Shown here: positions 1 to 8,734 of the stretch, in pieces
Layout: the number at the start of each line of letters is the position of its first letter
Numbering within the stretch: the stretch's first letter is position 1
From: Paenibacillus sp. HB172176
GTDB taxonomy: Bacteria > Bacillota > Bacilli > Paenibacillales > Paenibacillaceae
DNA length: 64,000 nucleotides
Direction: 5' to 3'
Assembly (NCBI RefSeq): GCF_011947265.1
Contig: NZ_JAATHD010000006.1
Location: 124,001-188,000 of the forward strand
Translations under genes and position numbers: made by a program
Notes under the pieces: model-generated
Told to the model about the DNA's origin: nothing
Seen by the model: the letters and a program-made list of their open reading frames with translations, nothing else
The model's database searches: none

Positions 1-1
1 A

Positions 2-679
2 TTTATATTCCGACCAGGTCCGATCATGGCGAATATTTTGCTTGCGGACGAGATTAATAGAGCTACGACAAAAACGCAATCGGCGCTGCTGGAGGCGATG
101 GAGGAAGGGCATGTGACGGTCGATGGAGACAGCTTCGAGCTGCCGCAGCCGTTTATCCTGCTTGCCACGCAGAATCCAATTGAATTCGAAGGCACCTATA
201 CGCTGCCCGAAGCGCAGCTGGACCGCTTCATGATGAAGCTTTCGCTTGGTTATCCGAGCGAGGAGGATGAGCATCGCATGGTGACGGGCAATGACGGCAA
301 CCATCCTTCCGAGCGCATTCAGCGCGTCATGGAAATCGGCGACATTACGTTGATTCAACAACAGGCGCTTGCGGTGCATATGGATGATGCGGTTGGCAAA
401 TATTTGGTCAGCCTGGTCCGTGGAACCAGAGAGCATAATCAAGTAAGGCTCGGGGCAAGTCCCCGTGCGGCCATCGCATTGTCCCGCGCGTCCAAAGCGC
501 GCGCGTTTCTCAATCAACGAAGATATGTTACGCCCGACGATGTTAAGGCGCTCGCTCCATACGTGCTGTCGCATAGGCTGCTCCTCAGAACGGAAGCGAG
601 GATGAACGGACTCTCCTCGGAGGAAGTCGTGGAGCAGGTGCTGCAATCGACGAAAGTGCCGATCCGGCTGGAGCGATAA
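2..679 (+). CDS. MoxR-family AAA+ ATPase (5' end outside window)
   Basis: The frame is open from base 2, so this is the C-terminal 225 or so residues of a longer protein. Visible are the Walker B segment LLADEINRA, the sensor-1 strand ILLATQNP, the arginine-finger region LPEAQLDRF and a lid/sensor-2 segment around RLGASPRAAIAL; the Walker A motif lies upstream of the window. MoxR ATPases are thought to act as chaperone-like remodelers of partner proteins. The next two genes encode a DUF58 protein and a transglutaminase-like membrane protein, the classic MoxR neighbourhood, with 4 bases to the next start and a start/stop overlap after that, so one operon is likely. The partner substrate cannot be inferred. 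Confidence 0.92.
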   Translation, partial: FIFRPGPIMANILLADEINRATTKTQSALLEAMEEGHVTVDGDSFELPQPFILLATQNPIEFEGTYTLPEAQLDRFMMKLSLGYPSEEDEHRMVTGNDGNHPSERIQRVMEIGDITLIQQQALAVHMDDAVGKYLVSLVRGTREHNQVRLGASPRAAIALSRASKARAFLNQRRYVTPDDVKALAPYVLSHRLLLRTEARMNGLSSEEVVEQVLQSTKVPIRLER

Positions 680-683
680 GCTC

Positions 684-1931
684 ATGCAACCGGCGAATGC
701 AAGTCGAGTCCGCTGGCCGATTATCGCTGCCGTATATGTTTGCAGCGCGTTTTATTTTTTGTTTCAGGGCGGCAAGACCGCTTTGATGCTTTTCGTCATA
801 TTGAATTTGCTGCTGGTGTACCTGTTGCTTGGAAGATGGAGCGGAATTAACCGGGTAAACGGTACGCGCGCATTCACGAGCCAGGGCTCCTCGGCGCATA
901 ACAAGACCATTTCGGCGGGAAGTCCGCTGGAGGTTAATCTTCAGGTCAAGGTCCCGGGCTATTATCCCGTCCCTTACGTCATTATCAGAGACGTGCTGCG
1001 CCGTCATAACGGACAGCTTCTGCAATTTGAAGCCTCGTTCATTCCCAATTGGAAGAGAGCCGGAAGCGTAACGTATCATACGCCGGCGCTTCAAAGGGGA
1101 GAATATCGATTCGCGAACGCGGAATGCGTCACTTGGGATGTCTTCGGACTGTTCGAGCATACGGGGAGCTTTCCTGCGGAAGCGGTATTCAGCGTTCTGC
1201 CCCAGACGGTTGCCATCAGGCAGTGGAGCGGATTCCAGCGCGGCGTTCGCGGTCCTTACTCGCATGCCGCCGCTTCGAGATCTGCGAAAGAAACGACGCA
1301 ATTGAACGGCGTTCGTGAATATTTGTACGGCGACCGGCTGTCCCGAATTCATTGGAATGCGACAGCCAAGACGGGAGAATGGAAATCCAAAGCGTTCGAG
1401 AGGGAGTCGTTGCCGAGAACCCTGCTCATTCTGGATCGGCATTTGCCTGCTTATGAGGGCTCATTGCTGGAACGCTTCGAGCTCGCGGTCTCCGTTACGG
1501 CTTCGTTCATGGAGCATGGGCTCAAGGACGACACGGCGATGGGATTATTGTCAATAGGGGAGAGCATGACCTATCTTCCCGCCAAATCGGGCATCGAGCA
1601 ACGAAGCTTGGCGATGAAGCATCTGACCTTCGTCGATGCGGATGCTCCGCGTTCCATCTATTTGTCTCTGCAAATGGCGAATTCGGTGATCGAACCGGGA
1701 AGCTTTGCCTTGCTGATTACCGGCGAGACGGGAAGCAGCATGCTGAGGAGCATGGAGTTTCTCTCCCGCAAAGGCCTCACGCCTTGTCTCATTCATGTAG
1801 GCTCACGTGGGACAAGGCATGACGAGGGAGCAGGGTGGCAGAAATTGATTCGCGACAAAGGGTGGCATGCCTTCGAAATCAATCAGCTGCAAGAGCTTCC
1901 ATCGATTTTGGAAGGGAGCGGTATTGCATGA
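684..1931 (+). CDS. DUF58 domain-containing protein
   Basis: A 415-residue protein with two adjacent hydrophobic segments near the N terminus (about residues 10-55), then a soluble part ending in the DUF58 region with the typical GVREYLYGDRLSRIHWNATA motif (about residues 208-228) and a von Willebrand A-like fold after it (LLILDRH). DUF58 proteins are membrane-anchored partners of MoxR ATPases. The ATG lies 4 bases after the MoxR stop and its own stop overlaps the next start, which supports translational coupling. Exact function is unknown in the family. Confidence 0.88.
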   Translation: MQPANASRVRWPIIAAVYVCSAFYFLFQGGKTALMLFVILNLLLVYLLLGRWSGINRVNGTRAFTSQGSSAHNKTISAGSPLEVNLQVKVPGYYPVPYVIIRDVLRRHNGQLLQFEASFIPNWKRAGSVTYHTPALQRGEYRFANAECVTWDVFGLFEHTGSFPAEAVFSVLPQTVAIRQWSGFQRGVRGPYSHAAASRSAKETTQLNGVREYLYGDRLSRIHWNATAKTGEWKSKAFERESLPRTLLILDRHLPAYEGSLLERFELAVSVTASFMEHGLKDDTAMGLLSIGESMTYLPAKSGIEQRSLAMKHLTFVDADAPRSIYLSLQMANSVIEPGSFALLITGETGSSMLRSMEFLSRKGLTPCLIHVGSRGTRHDEGAGWQKLIRDKGWHAFEINQLQELPSILEGSGIA

Positions 1932-4174
1932 GAAAAACGGTTTCGCATCAGCTTCATTCACAGTGGTACCGCAAGTTGGTGTCGCTATTCGTAGGTCTTA
2001 CGATTGCAAGTTGCATGGCCATTTTCGACCGTTATTGGTGGAAGGAAAGCTTTGTCATCGGATACTGCACGGTCGCGGTCGCGGTTATCGTGGATCTGCT
2101 TCTGCCCCAGCGGATGAGACTGCTTCGATTCAGTCTGCAGCTGGCATCGGCTGTCTATATTACTTTTCGGTTTGCGAGAGTGGAATACGCGATATCGCCT
2201 CCGGGCAGCACTTCGGATCTTGCCTGGTGGGTGCAGCAGCATCTCGCGCAGATTCACCCCTTCTTGTGGATTAGCTTGACGCTGCTGGGCATTCATTTCT
2301 TGTTCAGCGCCTGGGCTACGACGCGCATGCGCATGGCGGGCTTTGTTGCTGCCGCCTTGCTCATGCTCACCGTTACGGATTCGTTCACGCCGATCTGGCT
2401 ATGGGACAATGTGGCCCTGGTCGTGTTTATCGGCTTGCTATGGCTGATTGTCAGTCATCTGGCCAAGCTTCAGACGGTGCATCCGGAAAGCTTGAAGCAT
2501 CTCCTTCAATACCCGGCGGGATTAATTGTGTCGATTGTCATTGTGTTCTCACTGTTCATGCTGATTGGCTTGAATGTGCCTTCGCTTGCGCCGCTCGTTC
2601 AAGATCCGTATACCATCTGGAAAAACTCCCGGGGCGAAGAGGTCCAACTGTTTCTGGGCGACAAGGCGGTTCAATCGAACGACTCTTCAAGTCCGAAGCG
2701 GAGCGCCAGCTCGGGCTACAGCCGCAATGACGATGTTCTTGGCGGAGGCTTCAACTTCGACTATTCGCCTATGATGACCATTGCGACGAATCGCAAAAGC
2801 TATTGGCGCGGAGAGACGAAGGGCATCTATACCGGCGAAGGCTGGACGGAGGCGGAGCGCGGGAACGACTCGAGAACCATGCAGAGCATCGGACGAAATG
2901 AATTGCTGTCTGACGGAGATGGTCGCTCGCTTGCGCAAACGGTGGAGATCGATTATACCGTAACGATGATTCGGGAGGATGTCTATCCGGTCTTGTTCAA
3001 CGCAGCTCCTGTTTCGAGCGTCAAATGGTTGGATACGGATACATCGCCAATTCCGTCCCAGCTGAGATGGCTGCCTCAGTATTGGGAGCTAAAATTTCAA
3101 GGGAAAGTCGACAGCTATCCGGAATCGTATGCTCTCACTTCGGCAGTGACGGTGCTGGACGAGGAAGGACTCAAGCAAGTTTCTTCATTAATAGAAGATA
3201 ATCGGCAAGAGGCGTATTACACGCAGCTGCCGGATGCGCTTCCGGCGCGCGTGCGCCAATTGGCGGAGGCGGTAACGGCGGAGGGCGCAAGCGATTACGA
3301 GAAGGCAAAGCTGCTCGAGAGTTACCTGAGTCAGACTTATACGTACACGAATAAGCCGGATTTGAGCAAGCTGTCCGGTCAGAGCGATGACTTCGTCGAT
3401 CAATTTCTGTTCGAGCTGAAGGAAGGCTATTGCGATTACTTCTCGACCGCCATGGCGGTCATGGCGAGAAGTCTCGGGATGCCCTCGCGCTGGGTGAAGG
3501 GCTTCGCGCCGGGATCGCTTCCGAATACGAATACTATGCCGGATGAGCTGCCCTACGGCGTGGAGGCGGAGGAGTCCGCGGAGCAAGCCGGCATCTATAC
3601 GATTCGCAATTCGGACGCGCATTCCTGGGTGGAAATATACTTTGACGGCTACGGCTGGATATCCTTCGAGCCGACAGCGGGCTTCATCTTTCCTTATACG
3701 TTGCCAACGAAGGAAGAAACTCCTGTCGAGGAACTGGATACGGACGATAAGGAAACCACCGTTCCTGAGCCGGAGCAAGGCGCTTCGGACAGCTCGCTGG
3801 CGACGCTTTGGCTGTGGCTGGCAATTCTTTCTGCTGCAGCTCTTCTTGGCGGTTTATTGTTCTATCGGCGCGCCCGAATCGCCGCTCTCTGGGAGCAGCT
3901 CAGGGAAGGCTCCTATACAGCCAATGAGCGGATTATTCTCGAGACGGAGAGGCTTCTTCGCATCTGCAAGCGCAAAGGACTTCGGAGAGAAGAGCATGAG
4001 ACGCTTCGAGAGGCCGCTCTTCGATGGTCGAAGCATCAGAAATGGCTCAAGGACGATTTCGTTCTTGTCGTAGACGGCTTCGAGCAAGCCAAATACGGCG
4101 CAGCTCCATTCTCCAAAGAGGAATCTCATCGTCTGATCGAGAGAATTCGGCAATTAATCGTCAAATTAAAATAA
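1928..4174 (+). CDS. Transglutaminase-like membrane protein (TgpA/DUF3488 type)
   Basis: The start is the ATG at 1928, which overlaps the TGA of the DUF58 gene (ATGA), giving 748 residues; an in-frame ATG at 1835 lies inside that gene and lacks a ribosome site. The N-terminal 220 residues hold about six membrane segments (DUF3488 type). An extracytoplasmic domain follows with a transglutaminase core: Cys in EGYCDYFSTAMAVMARSLG, His in SDAHSWVEIYFDGYGW and Asp in the same segment. A further membrane segment (near LATLWLWLAILSAAALLGG) and a C-terminal cytoplasmic DUF4129-like tail complete it. TgpA-type proteins pair with MoxR and DUF58 proteins; the peptide or cell-wall substrate is unknown. 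Confidence 0.88.
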   Translation: MRKTVSHQLHSQWYRKLVSLFVGLTIASCMAIFDRYWWKESFVIGYCTVAVAVIVDLLLPQRMRLLRFSLQLASAVYITFRFARVEYAISPPGSTSDLAWWVQQHLAQIHPFLWISLTLLGIHFLFSAWATTRMRMAGFVAAALLMLTVTDSFTPIWLWDNVALVVFIGLLWLIVSHLAKLQTVHPESLKHLLQYPAGLIVSIVIVFSLFMLIGLNVPSLAPLVQDPYTIWKNSRGEEVQLFLGDKAVQSNDSSSPKRSASSGYSRNDDVLGGGFNFDYSPMMTIATNRKSYWRGETKGIYTGEGWTEAERGNDSRTMQSIGRNELLSDGDGRSLAQTVEIDYTVTMIREDVYPVLFNAAPVSSVKWLDTDTSPIPSQLRWLPQYWELKFQGKVDSYPESYALTSAVTVLDEEGLKQVSSLIEDNRQEAYYTQLPDALPARVRQLAEAVTAEGASDYEKAKLLESYLSQTYTYTNKPDLSKLSGQSDDFVDQFLFELKEGYCDYFSTAMAVMARSLGMPSRWVKGFAPGSLPNTNTMPDELPYGVEAEESAEQAGIYTIRNSDAHSWVEIYFDGYGWISFEPTAGFIFPYTLPTKEETPVEELDTDDKETTVPEPEQGASDSSLATLWLWLAILSAAALLGGLLFYRRARIAALWEQLREGSYTANERIILETERLLRICKRKGLRREEHETLREAALRWSKHQKWLKDDFVLVVDGFEQAKYGAAPFSKEESHRLIERIRQLIVKLK

Positions 4175-4251
4175 AATAGCTTGCCGCTTTCGATGATGAC
4201 AGAGGCTATCCTTTTACAGCCTCGCGGTTATTATGGATTGCGGCAATTTTT

Positions 4252-4281
4252 TTGCAACCGTTTTGGATTATATGGTATAGT
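4252..4281 (+). promoter_or_regulatory. Putative sigma-A promoter of the yqe operon
   Basis: TTGCAA (4252-4257), an 18-base spacer and TATAGT (4276-4281) lie 40 bases before the yqeG start, in the only sizeable gap before the operon. Seen by eye only. Confidence 0.5.
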
Positions 4282-4320
4282 TTCGTAAGATAGCAGGCAG
4301 AAAGCAGAGGGATTTCAGTT

Positions 4321-4845
4321 ATGTTCGAACGATTATTGCCGAATATGCGGGTCAATTCGGTATACGATATCAACCTTGAGGAGATTGCTTCTCACGGCAT
4401 TCGCGGCATTATTACCGATCTGGACAACACGCTTGTCGGCGCCAAGGAGCCGCTTGCCACGCCGGAGCTGGTGGCATGGCTTGCGAAGGTGAAGTCCGCG
4501 GGCTTTCAGGTCGTCATTGTGTCTAATAATAATAAAACCAGAGTGGGGAGCTTCGCGTCTCCGCTCCAGATTCCGTTCGTCCATGCCGCGCGAAAGCCGT
4601 CGCAGAAGGCTTTCCGCAAGGCTCTCGCTTTGCTCGGATTGGAAGCCGGACAAACGCTCATGATAGGCGATCAGATGATGACGGATGTGCTCGGAGGCAA
4701 TCGCATGGGTTTGTATACGGTGCTCGTCGCTCCGATATCGCCTGGCGATGAGGGGATGATGACAATGGTGAACAGAAGAATCGAACGTTTCGCGCTGGCC
4801 AGATTGCGCAAGCGCGGCTTATGGTACGAGGAGGAAACGAAGTGA
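4321..4845 (+). CDS. yqeG: YqeG family HAD-type phosphatase
   Basis: A 174-residue HAD-IIIA protein. The nucleophile motif DLDNTLVG is at about residues 37-44, the Ser/Thr motif II is in VVIVSNNN and the acidic motif is in MIGDQMMTDVLGGNRMG. Bacillus YqeG heads the same operon; it is annotated as a phosphatase of uncertain substrate. The gene starts at an ATG preceded by AGAGGGA-like bases, and its stop overlaps the GTG start of yqeH, implying coupled translation. Confidence 0.93.
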   Translation: MFERLLPNMRVNSVYDINLEEIASHGIRGIITDLDNTLVGAKEPLATPELVAWLAKVKSAGFQVVIVSNNNKTRVGSFASPLQIPFVHAARKPSQKAFRKALALLGLEAGQTLMIGDQMMTDVLGGNRMGLYTVLVAPISPGDEGMMTMVNRRIERFALARLRKRGLWYEEETK

Positions 4846-5969
4846 CGGACAACATGGCAATCAGAAAAGCAACCTCCTGTGCGGGCTGCGGCATTCAGCT
4901 TCAATCGCAGCAAAGCGACAAGCCGGGATTCATACCCCAATCGGCTCTTCAGCGCGAGCCCGTTATTTGTCAGCGCTGCTTCAAGATCAAGCACTATAAT
5001 GAAGCTTCCAGCGTAACGGTCGATCAGGATGATTTCCTGAAATTGCTGGGCAGCATCGGCGCAACGGACAGTCTTGTTATTCATATCGTCGATTTGTATG
5101 ACTTCGAAGGCAGCCTGATCGCAGGCCTGCAGAGATTCGTGGGCAATAATCCGGTTGTGCTGGTCGTGAACAAAATCGATCTTCTGCCCAAGGGCATGAA
5201 TCATAACCGCATTCGCAACTGGGTGCAGAAGCAGGCGAAGGAGCAAGGATTGCGTACGGTCGACGTCATTCTGTGCAGCGCCAAGCGAAATATGGGGTTC
5301 GAGCATGTCATCGACGCGTTGGAGAAGCGGCGCAATAACCGCGATGTATATGTTGTCGGAGCGACGAATGTCGGCAAATCCACGCTGATCAATCGCTTGA
5401 TCCGCGATTACAGCGATATGGATCGGGAGCTGACGACCTCCAGATATCCGGGAACGACCCTGGATGCTGTCCATATTCCGCTTGACGACGGTAAATCGAT
5501 CATCGATACGCCCGGCATTGTCTATCCGAGCCGCATGACCGAGGTGGTTCCCCGCAGCTTCTTGGGTTCCTTGCTGCCGGACAAGCCGATCAAGCCGCTC
5601 GTCTACCAATTGAACGAAGGGCAAACCTTGTTCATCGGCAGTTTGCTTCGCTTCGACTTCGTGGAGGGAGAGCGTCAGTCGTTCACGTTGTACATCTCCA
5701 ACGCGCTTAATGTGCATCGCACGAAGCTGGAACGCGCGGATCAGCTCTATGAGGATCATAAAGGCGAACTGCTCGGGGCGCCGACGCTCAAGGAGCTGGA
5801 GAGCATACCGGAGTGGTCCCGCCACAGCCTCCGAGTGAGGCCGGGTTCGAAGCAGGATGTGTTCATAGCCGGACTCGGCTGGATTCAAGTGAACGGCTCG
5901 CATGGCGCGCAGATTGATATTTACGCGCCCAAAGGCGTCAAGGTCATGCTTCGAGATTCGATGATTTAG
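4842..5969 (+). CDS. yqeH: Ribosome biogenesis GTPase YqeH
   Basis: A circularly permuted GTPase required in Bacillus for 30S subunit assembly. The N-terminal zinc finger shows CAGCG and, about 35 residues later, CQRC. The permuted G motifs follow: G4 NKIDLLP, then G1 GATNVGKST, then the switch region YPGTT and DTPG. The start is the GTG at 4842 rather than the upstream ATG at 4821: GAGGAGG at 4828-4834 sits 7 bases before it, and the GTG overlaps the yqeG stop. Length is 375 residues, normal for YqeH. Confidence 0.95.
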   Translation: MTDNMAIRKATSCAGCGIQLQSQQSDKPGFIPQSALQREPVICQRCFKIKHYNEASSVTVDQDDFLKLLGSIGATDSLVIHIVDLYDFEGSLIAGLQRFVGNNPVVLVVNKIDLLPKGMNHNRIRNWVQKQAKEQGLRTVDVILCSAKRNMGFEHVIDALEKRRNNRDVYVVGATNVGKSTLINRLIRDYSDMDRELTTSRYPGTTLDAVHIPLDDGKSIIDTPGIVYPSRMTEVVPRSFLGSLLPDKPIKPLVYQLNEGQTLFIGSLLRFDFVEGERQSFTLYISNALNVHRTKLERADQLYEDHKGELLGAPTLKELESIPEWSRHSLRVRPGSKQDVFIAGLGWIQVNGSHGAQIDIYAPKGVKVMLRDSMI

Positions 5970-6006
5970 GCGGCTGATTATTTGCAGGAGAGATGGGGGA
6001 AGAACG

Positions 6007-6882
6007 GTGTCGCAAATTCGCGGGGAGCATAGTATTGACAGTCATACCGATCTGTACGGAGTAATCGGGGATCCGGTGCGCCATTCGAAATCGCCGATTA
6101 TGCTGAACAAGGCGTTCCGGGAGGCTGGGGTGAACGGCGTCTATACGGCCTTTCATATTACGCCCGACAAGCTTGGAGATTTCATCACAGGCGTCAGGGC
6201 CATGAATATACGCGGCGTGAACGTGACTATTCCGCATAAGCAGCATGTGATGGAGCTGATTGACGAGATTGACGCGGACGCGCTGGCTATCGGCGCGGTG
6301 AATACGATCGTGAACGAGAACGGCCGTCTGATCGGATATAATACCGATGGAATCGGATATGTCCGCTCGCTCAAGGAAGAGGCGGTTGCCAGTCTCGGCG
6401 GCAAGCATATCGTTGTGATCGGAGCCGGCGGTGCTTCCCGGGGCATCGTCTATGCGCTGCTGAAGGAGAAGCCCGCCCGCGTAACGATCGCGAATCGCAC
6501 GATCGAAAAAGCGGAGCAGCTTGCGCGTTCGTTGGATTGCGGCGGGACGGAGATGCATGTCGAACCAAATGAGCGCCTGGAGCCGCTTTGCGGCGAGGCC
6601 GATCTTGTCATCAACACAACCTCGATTGGCATGTTTCCGAAGGTGGAGGAAGCTCCTGTGAGAGGAAGCTGGATGAAGCCGGGAGCAGTTGCGAGCGACT
6701 TGATCTACAACCCGCTGAAGACGACCTTCCTGAAGGAAGCGGAGGCGCAGGGCTGCATCGTCCACAGCGGCCTCGGCATGTTCATCTATCAAGGCGCATA
6801 TGCCTTCGAATATTGGACAGGCAAGCCGGCTCCGGTCGATGCGATGCGCGAGATTGTGCTGAGTGCACTGAAACAATCGTAG
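6007..6882 (+). CDS. aroE: Shikimate dehydrogenase AroE
   Basis: Catalyses the NADPH-dependent reduction of 3-dehydroshikimate in aromatic amino acid synthesis. Shikimate-binding motifs are visible (GDPVRHSKSP near residue 21, NVTIPHK around 75, AVNTIV around 100), followed by a Rossmann fold with GAGGASRG and the NADP loop ANRT. The C terminus has GLGMFIYQGAYAFEYW. Length 291 residues is slightly above typical because of a short N-terminal extension; the start is a GTG with a GGGGA-type ribosome site. Same place as in the Bacillus yqe operon. Confidence 0.96.
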   Translation: MSQIRGEHSIDSHTDLYGVIGDPVRHSKSPIMLNKAFREAGVNGVYTAFHITPDKLGDFITGVRAMNIRGVNVTIPHKQHVMELIDEIDADALAIGAVNTIVNENGRLIGYNTDGIGYVRSLKEEAVASLGGKHIVVIGAGGASRGIVYALLKEKPARVTIANRTIEKAEQLARSLDCGGTEMHVEPNERLEPLCGEADLVINTTSIGMFPKVEEAPVRGSWMKPGAVASDLIYNPLKTTFLKEAEAQGCIVHSGLGMFIYQGAYAFEYWTGKPAPVDAMREIVLSALKQS

Positions 6883-6919
6883 TTTAAATAGTGGAAAATA
6901 ACGAAAGAAGGAACCGTAC

Positions 6920-7213
6920 ATGCTAACAGGCAAGCAAAAACGCTTTTTGCGCTCGCAAGCGCATCATCTAGATCCAATATTTCAGGTGGGAAAAGGCGGC
7001 ACCAACGATCATCTGATGCGTCATATTACGGAAGCGATCGAGACTCGCGAGCTGATGAAAATCTCCGTGCTGAACAATTGCATGGACGATCCGAAGGAAA
7101 TCGGGCGCGAAGCGGCGGAGGCCGTAGGCGCAGAGCTCGTTCAGGTCATTGGCAAGACGATTATCCTATATAAGGAATCGAAGGATCACAAGACAATCGA
7201 GCTTCCGCGCTAA
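6920..7213 (+). CDS. yhbY: CRM-domain RNA-binding protein YhbY
   Basis: A 97-residue protein made up of a single CRM (YhbY) domain, with the family signature VGKGG at about residues 21-25 and the ending IGKTIILYKES. CRM proteins bind pre-50S ribosomal particles. The start ATG has an AAGAAGGAA site. It lies between aroE and nadD as in other Bacillales and belongs to the ribosome-maturation genes of this operon. Confidence 0.94.
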   Translation: MLTGKQKRFLRSQAHHLDPIFQVGKGGTNDHLMRHITEAIETRELMKISVLNNCMDDPKEIGREAAEAVGAELVQVIGKTIILYKESKDHKTIELPR

Positions 7214-7233
7214 CGGGAAGGAGGGAACGGAGT

Positions 7234-7836
7234 ATGCCAGAGATCGGCATCATGGGCGGCACCTTCGACCCCATTCATATCGGTCATTTGATTGCCGCCG
7301 AATGCGCGCTCGTATCTTGCGGCCTCGATGAGGTTTGGTTCATTCCGTCTGCCTCTCCGCCGCTTAAGAATCATGCTCCAGGCGCAAGCTCCGAGCTTCG
7401 TTACGAGATGGTATGCGGCGCAGTCGTGAGCAATCCGCGCTTTCGCGTTAACGATATCGAGTTGCGACGAAGCGGAGTCAGCTATTCAATCGATACGGCG
7501 ACTGAGCTCAAAAAGCGCCATCCCAACCATGCGTTTCGCTATATTATCGGCTCGGATCGGATTAACGACTTGCAGCAGTGGCATCGAATAGAGGCGCTCG
7601 CTTCGCTCGTTTCCTTCATCGGGCTGGAGCGGCCGACGGATACGCCAAGACTCGATGGGCTGCCTCTGTATTTGAAGCAGCGCGTCGAGTTGATTCCCAT
7701 GCCGTTAATCGGGATTTCATCGACGGATCTCCGCAATCGCATGGCTGCTGGCGAAGCTGTCCGCTATCAGCTGTCCGAGCAGACCTATCAATTTATTAGG
7801 AGGCATGGGCTGTATGGAACGGCAAGAGATGATTGA
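7234..7836 (+). CDS. nadD: Nicotinate-nucleotide adenylyltransferase NadD
   Basis: Converts nicotinate mononucleotide to deamido-NAD in NAD synthesis. The nucleotidyltransferase motif GGTFDPIHIGHL is at residues 8-19 and the ISSTDLR (ISSTxIR) motif near residue 164. Length 200 residues is standard. It begins 20 bases after yhbY behind GGAAGGAGGG, and its last 23 bases overlap the start of the downstream yqeK. Confidence 0.96.
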   Translation: MPEIGIMGGTFDPIHIGHLIAAECALVSCGLDEVWFIPSASPPLKNHAPGASSELRYEMVCGAVVSNPRFRVNDIELRRSGVSYSIDTATELKKRHPNHAFRYIIGSDRINDLQQWHRIEALASLVSFIGLERPTDTPRLDGLPLYLKQRVELIPMPLIGISSTDLRNRMAAGEAVRYQLSEQTYQFIRRHGLYGTARDD

Positions 7837-8383
7837 CAGAGTCAGCAAGGAGATGCCGGAGAGAAGATGGCGGCACACAGAAGGCGTCATGGCGACGGCA
7901 ATCAAGCTTGCCGAGCGTTACGGAGAGGATCCGGAACGAGCGGAGCTGGCTGCTATCTTGCATGACGTGGCCAAATATTGGGGGATCGAGAAGCAGAAAT
8001 CAATCATTGTGGATAATGGGCTTCGCGGCGACGTGCTTCTCTACGACAAGGAGCTTTGGCACGCGCCTGTCGGCGCATGGGTCGCCGAGCATGAATACGG
8101 CGTCGAAGACAAGGGCGTGCTGGACGCGATTTGCTACCATACTTCCGGAAGAAGCGGAATGACGAAGCTGGAGAAGATCGTATGGCTCGCCGATTATATC
8201 GAGCCCGGCCGAGATTTTCCCGGCGTCGACGCGATAAGAACGCTTGCCGAATCCAGCCTCGAGGAGGCGCTGCTCGCCGCCTTGAACGCGACAATCTCCT
8301 TCCTCGCCGCCAAAGAGAAGAAGATTTATCCCCTAACGATCGAAGCTAGAGACAGTATGCAAAGCGCAAACAAAGGAGGCTGA
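7814..8383 (+). CDS. yqeK: HD-domain Ap4A hydrolase-like YqeK
   Basis: HD-superfamily protein of 189 residues. Metal ligands are visible as H in RRWRHTEGV, the dyad in ILHDVAKY, and later histidines in WHAPVGAW and CYHTSG. Family members hydrolyse symmetrical dinucleoside tetraphosphates. Two ATGs compete: 7805 is only 1 base after TAGGAGG, while 7814 is 10 bases after it, so 7814 is chosen. Overlaps the end of nadD, pointing to translational coupling. Confidence 0.92.
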   Translation: MERQEMIDRVSKEMPERRWRHTEGVMATAIKLAERYGEDPERAELAAILHDVAKYWGIEKQKSIIVDNGLRGDVLLYDKELWHAPVGAWVAEHEYGVEDKGVLDAICYHTSGRSGMTKLEKIVWLADYIEPGRDFPGVDAIRTLAESSLEEALLAALNATISFLAAKEKKIYPLTIEARDSMQSANKGG

Positions 8384-8386
8384 CGA

Positions 8387-8734
8387 ATGGCGTTACAATC
8401 AGATAAATTGCTCAAGATCGCGGTAGATGCCGCCGAAGACAAGAAAGCGGTGGATGTGATTGCTCTTAATTTGAAGGAGGTATCGCTTGTTGCGGATTAT
8501 TTCGTCATCTGCAGCGGCAATTCGGATACTCAGGTGCAAGCGATCACGACCGAAATTCGCAAGCAAGCGGAGAAGCATGGCGTGCGAATTCGCGGCATCG
8601 AAGGCATGGACTCGGCCAGATGGGTCTTGATCGATATCGGCGATGTTATCGTGCATGTCTTCCATCGCGAGGAACGCGAATATTATAATATCGAGCGCTT
8701 GTGGTCGGATGCGAAGGTTGTGGAATTCGCATGA
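8387..8734 (+). CDS. rsfS: Ribosomal silencing factor RsfS
   Basis: A 115-residue RsfS/Iojap protein. It binds ribosomal protein uL14 and blocks subunit joining under poor nutrition. Characteristic motifs are ADYFVICSGNSDTQV (about residues 35-49), GMDSARWVLIDIGDVIVHVF and the ending FHREEREYYNIERLW. GGAGG lies just before the ATG. Its stop overlaps the start of the next gene (ATGA). Confidence 0.96.
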   Translation: MALQSDKLLKIAVDAAEDKKAVDVIALNLKEVSLVADYFVICSGNSDTQVQAITTEIRKQAEKHGVRIRGIEGMDSARWVLIDIGDVIVHVFHREEREYYNIERLWSDAKVVEFA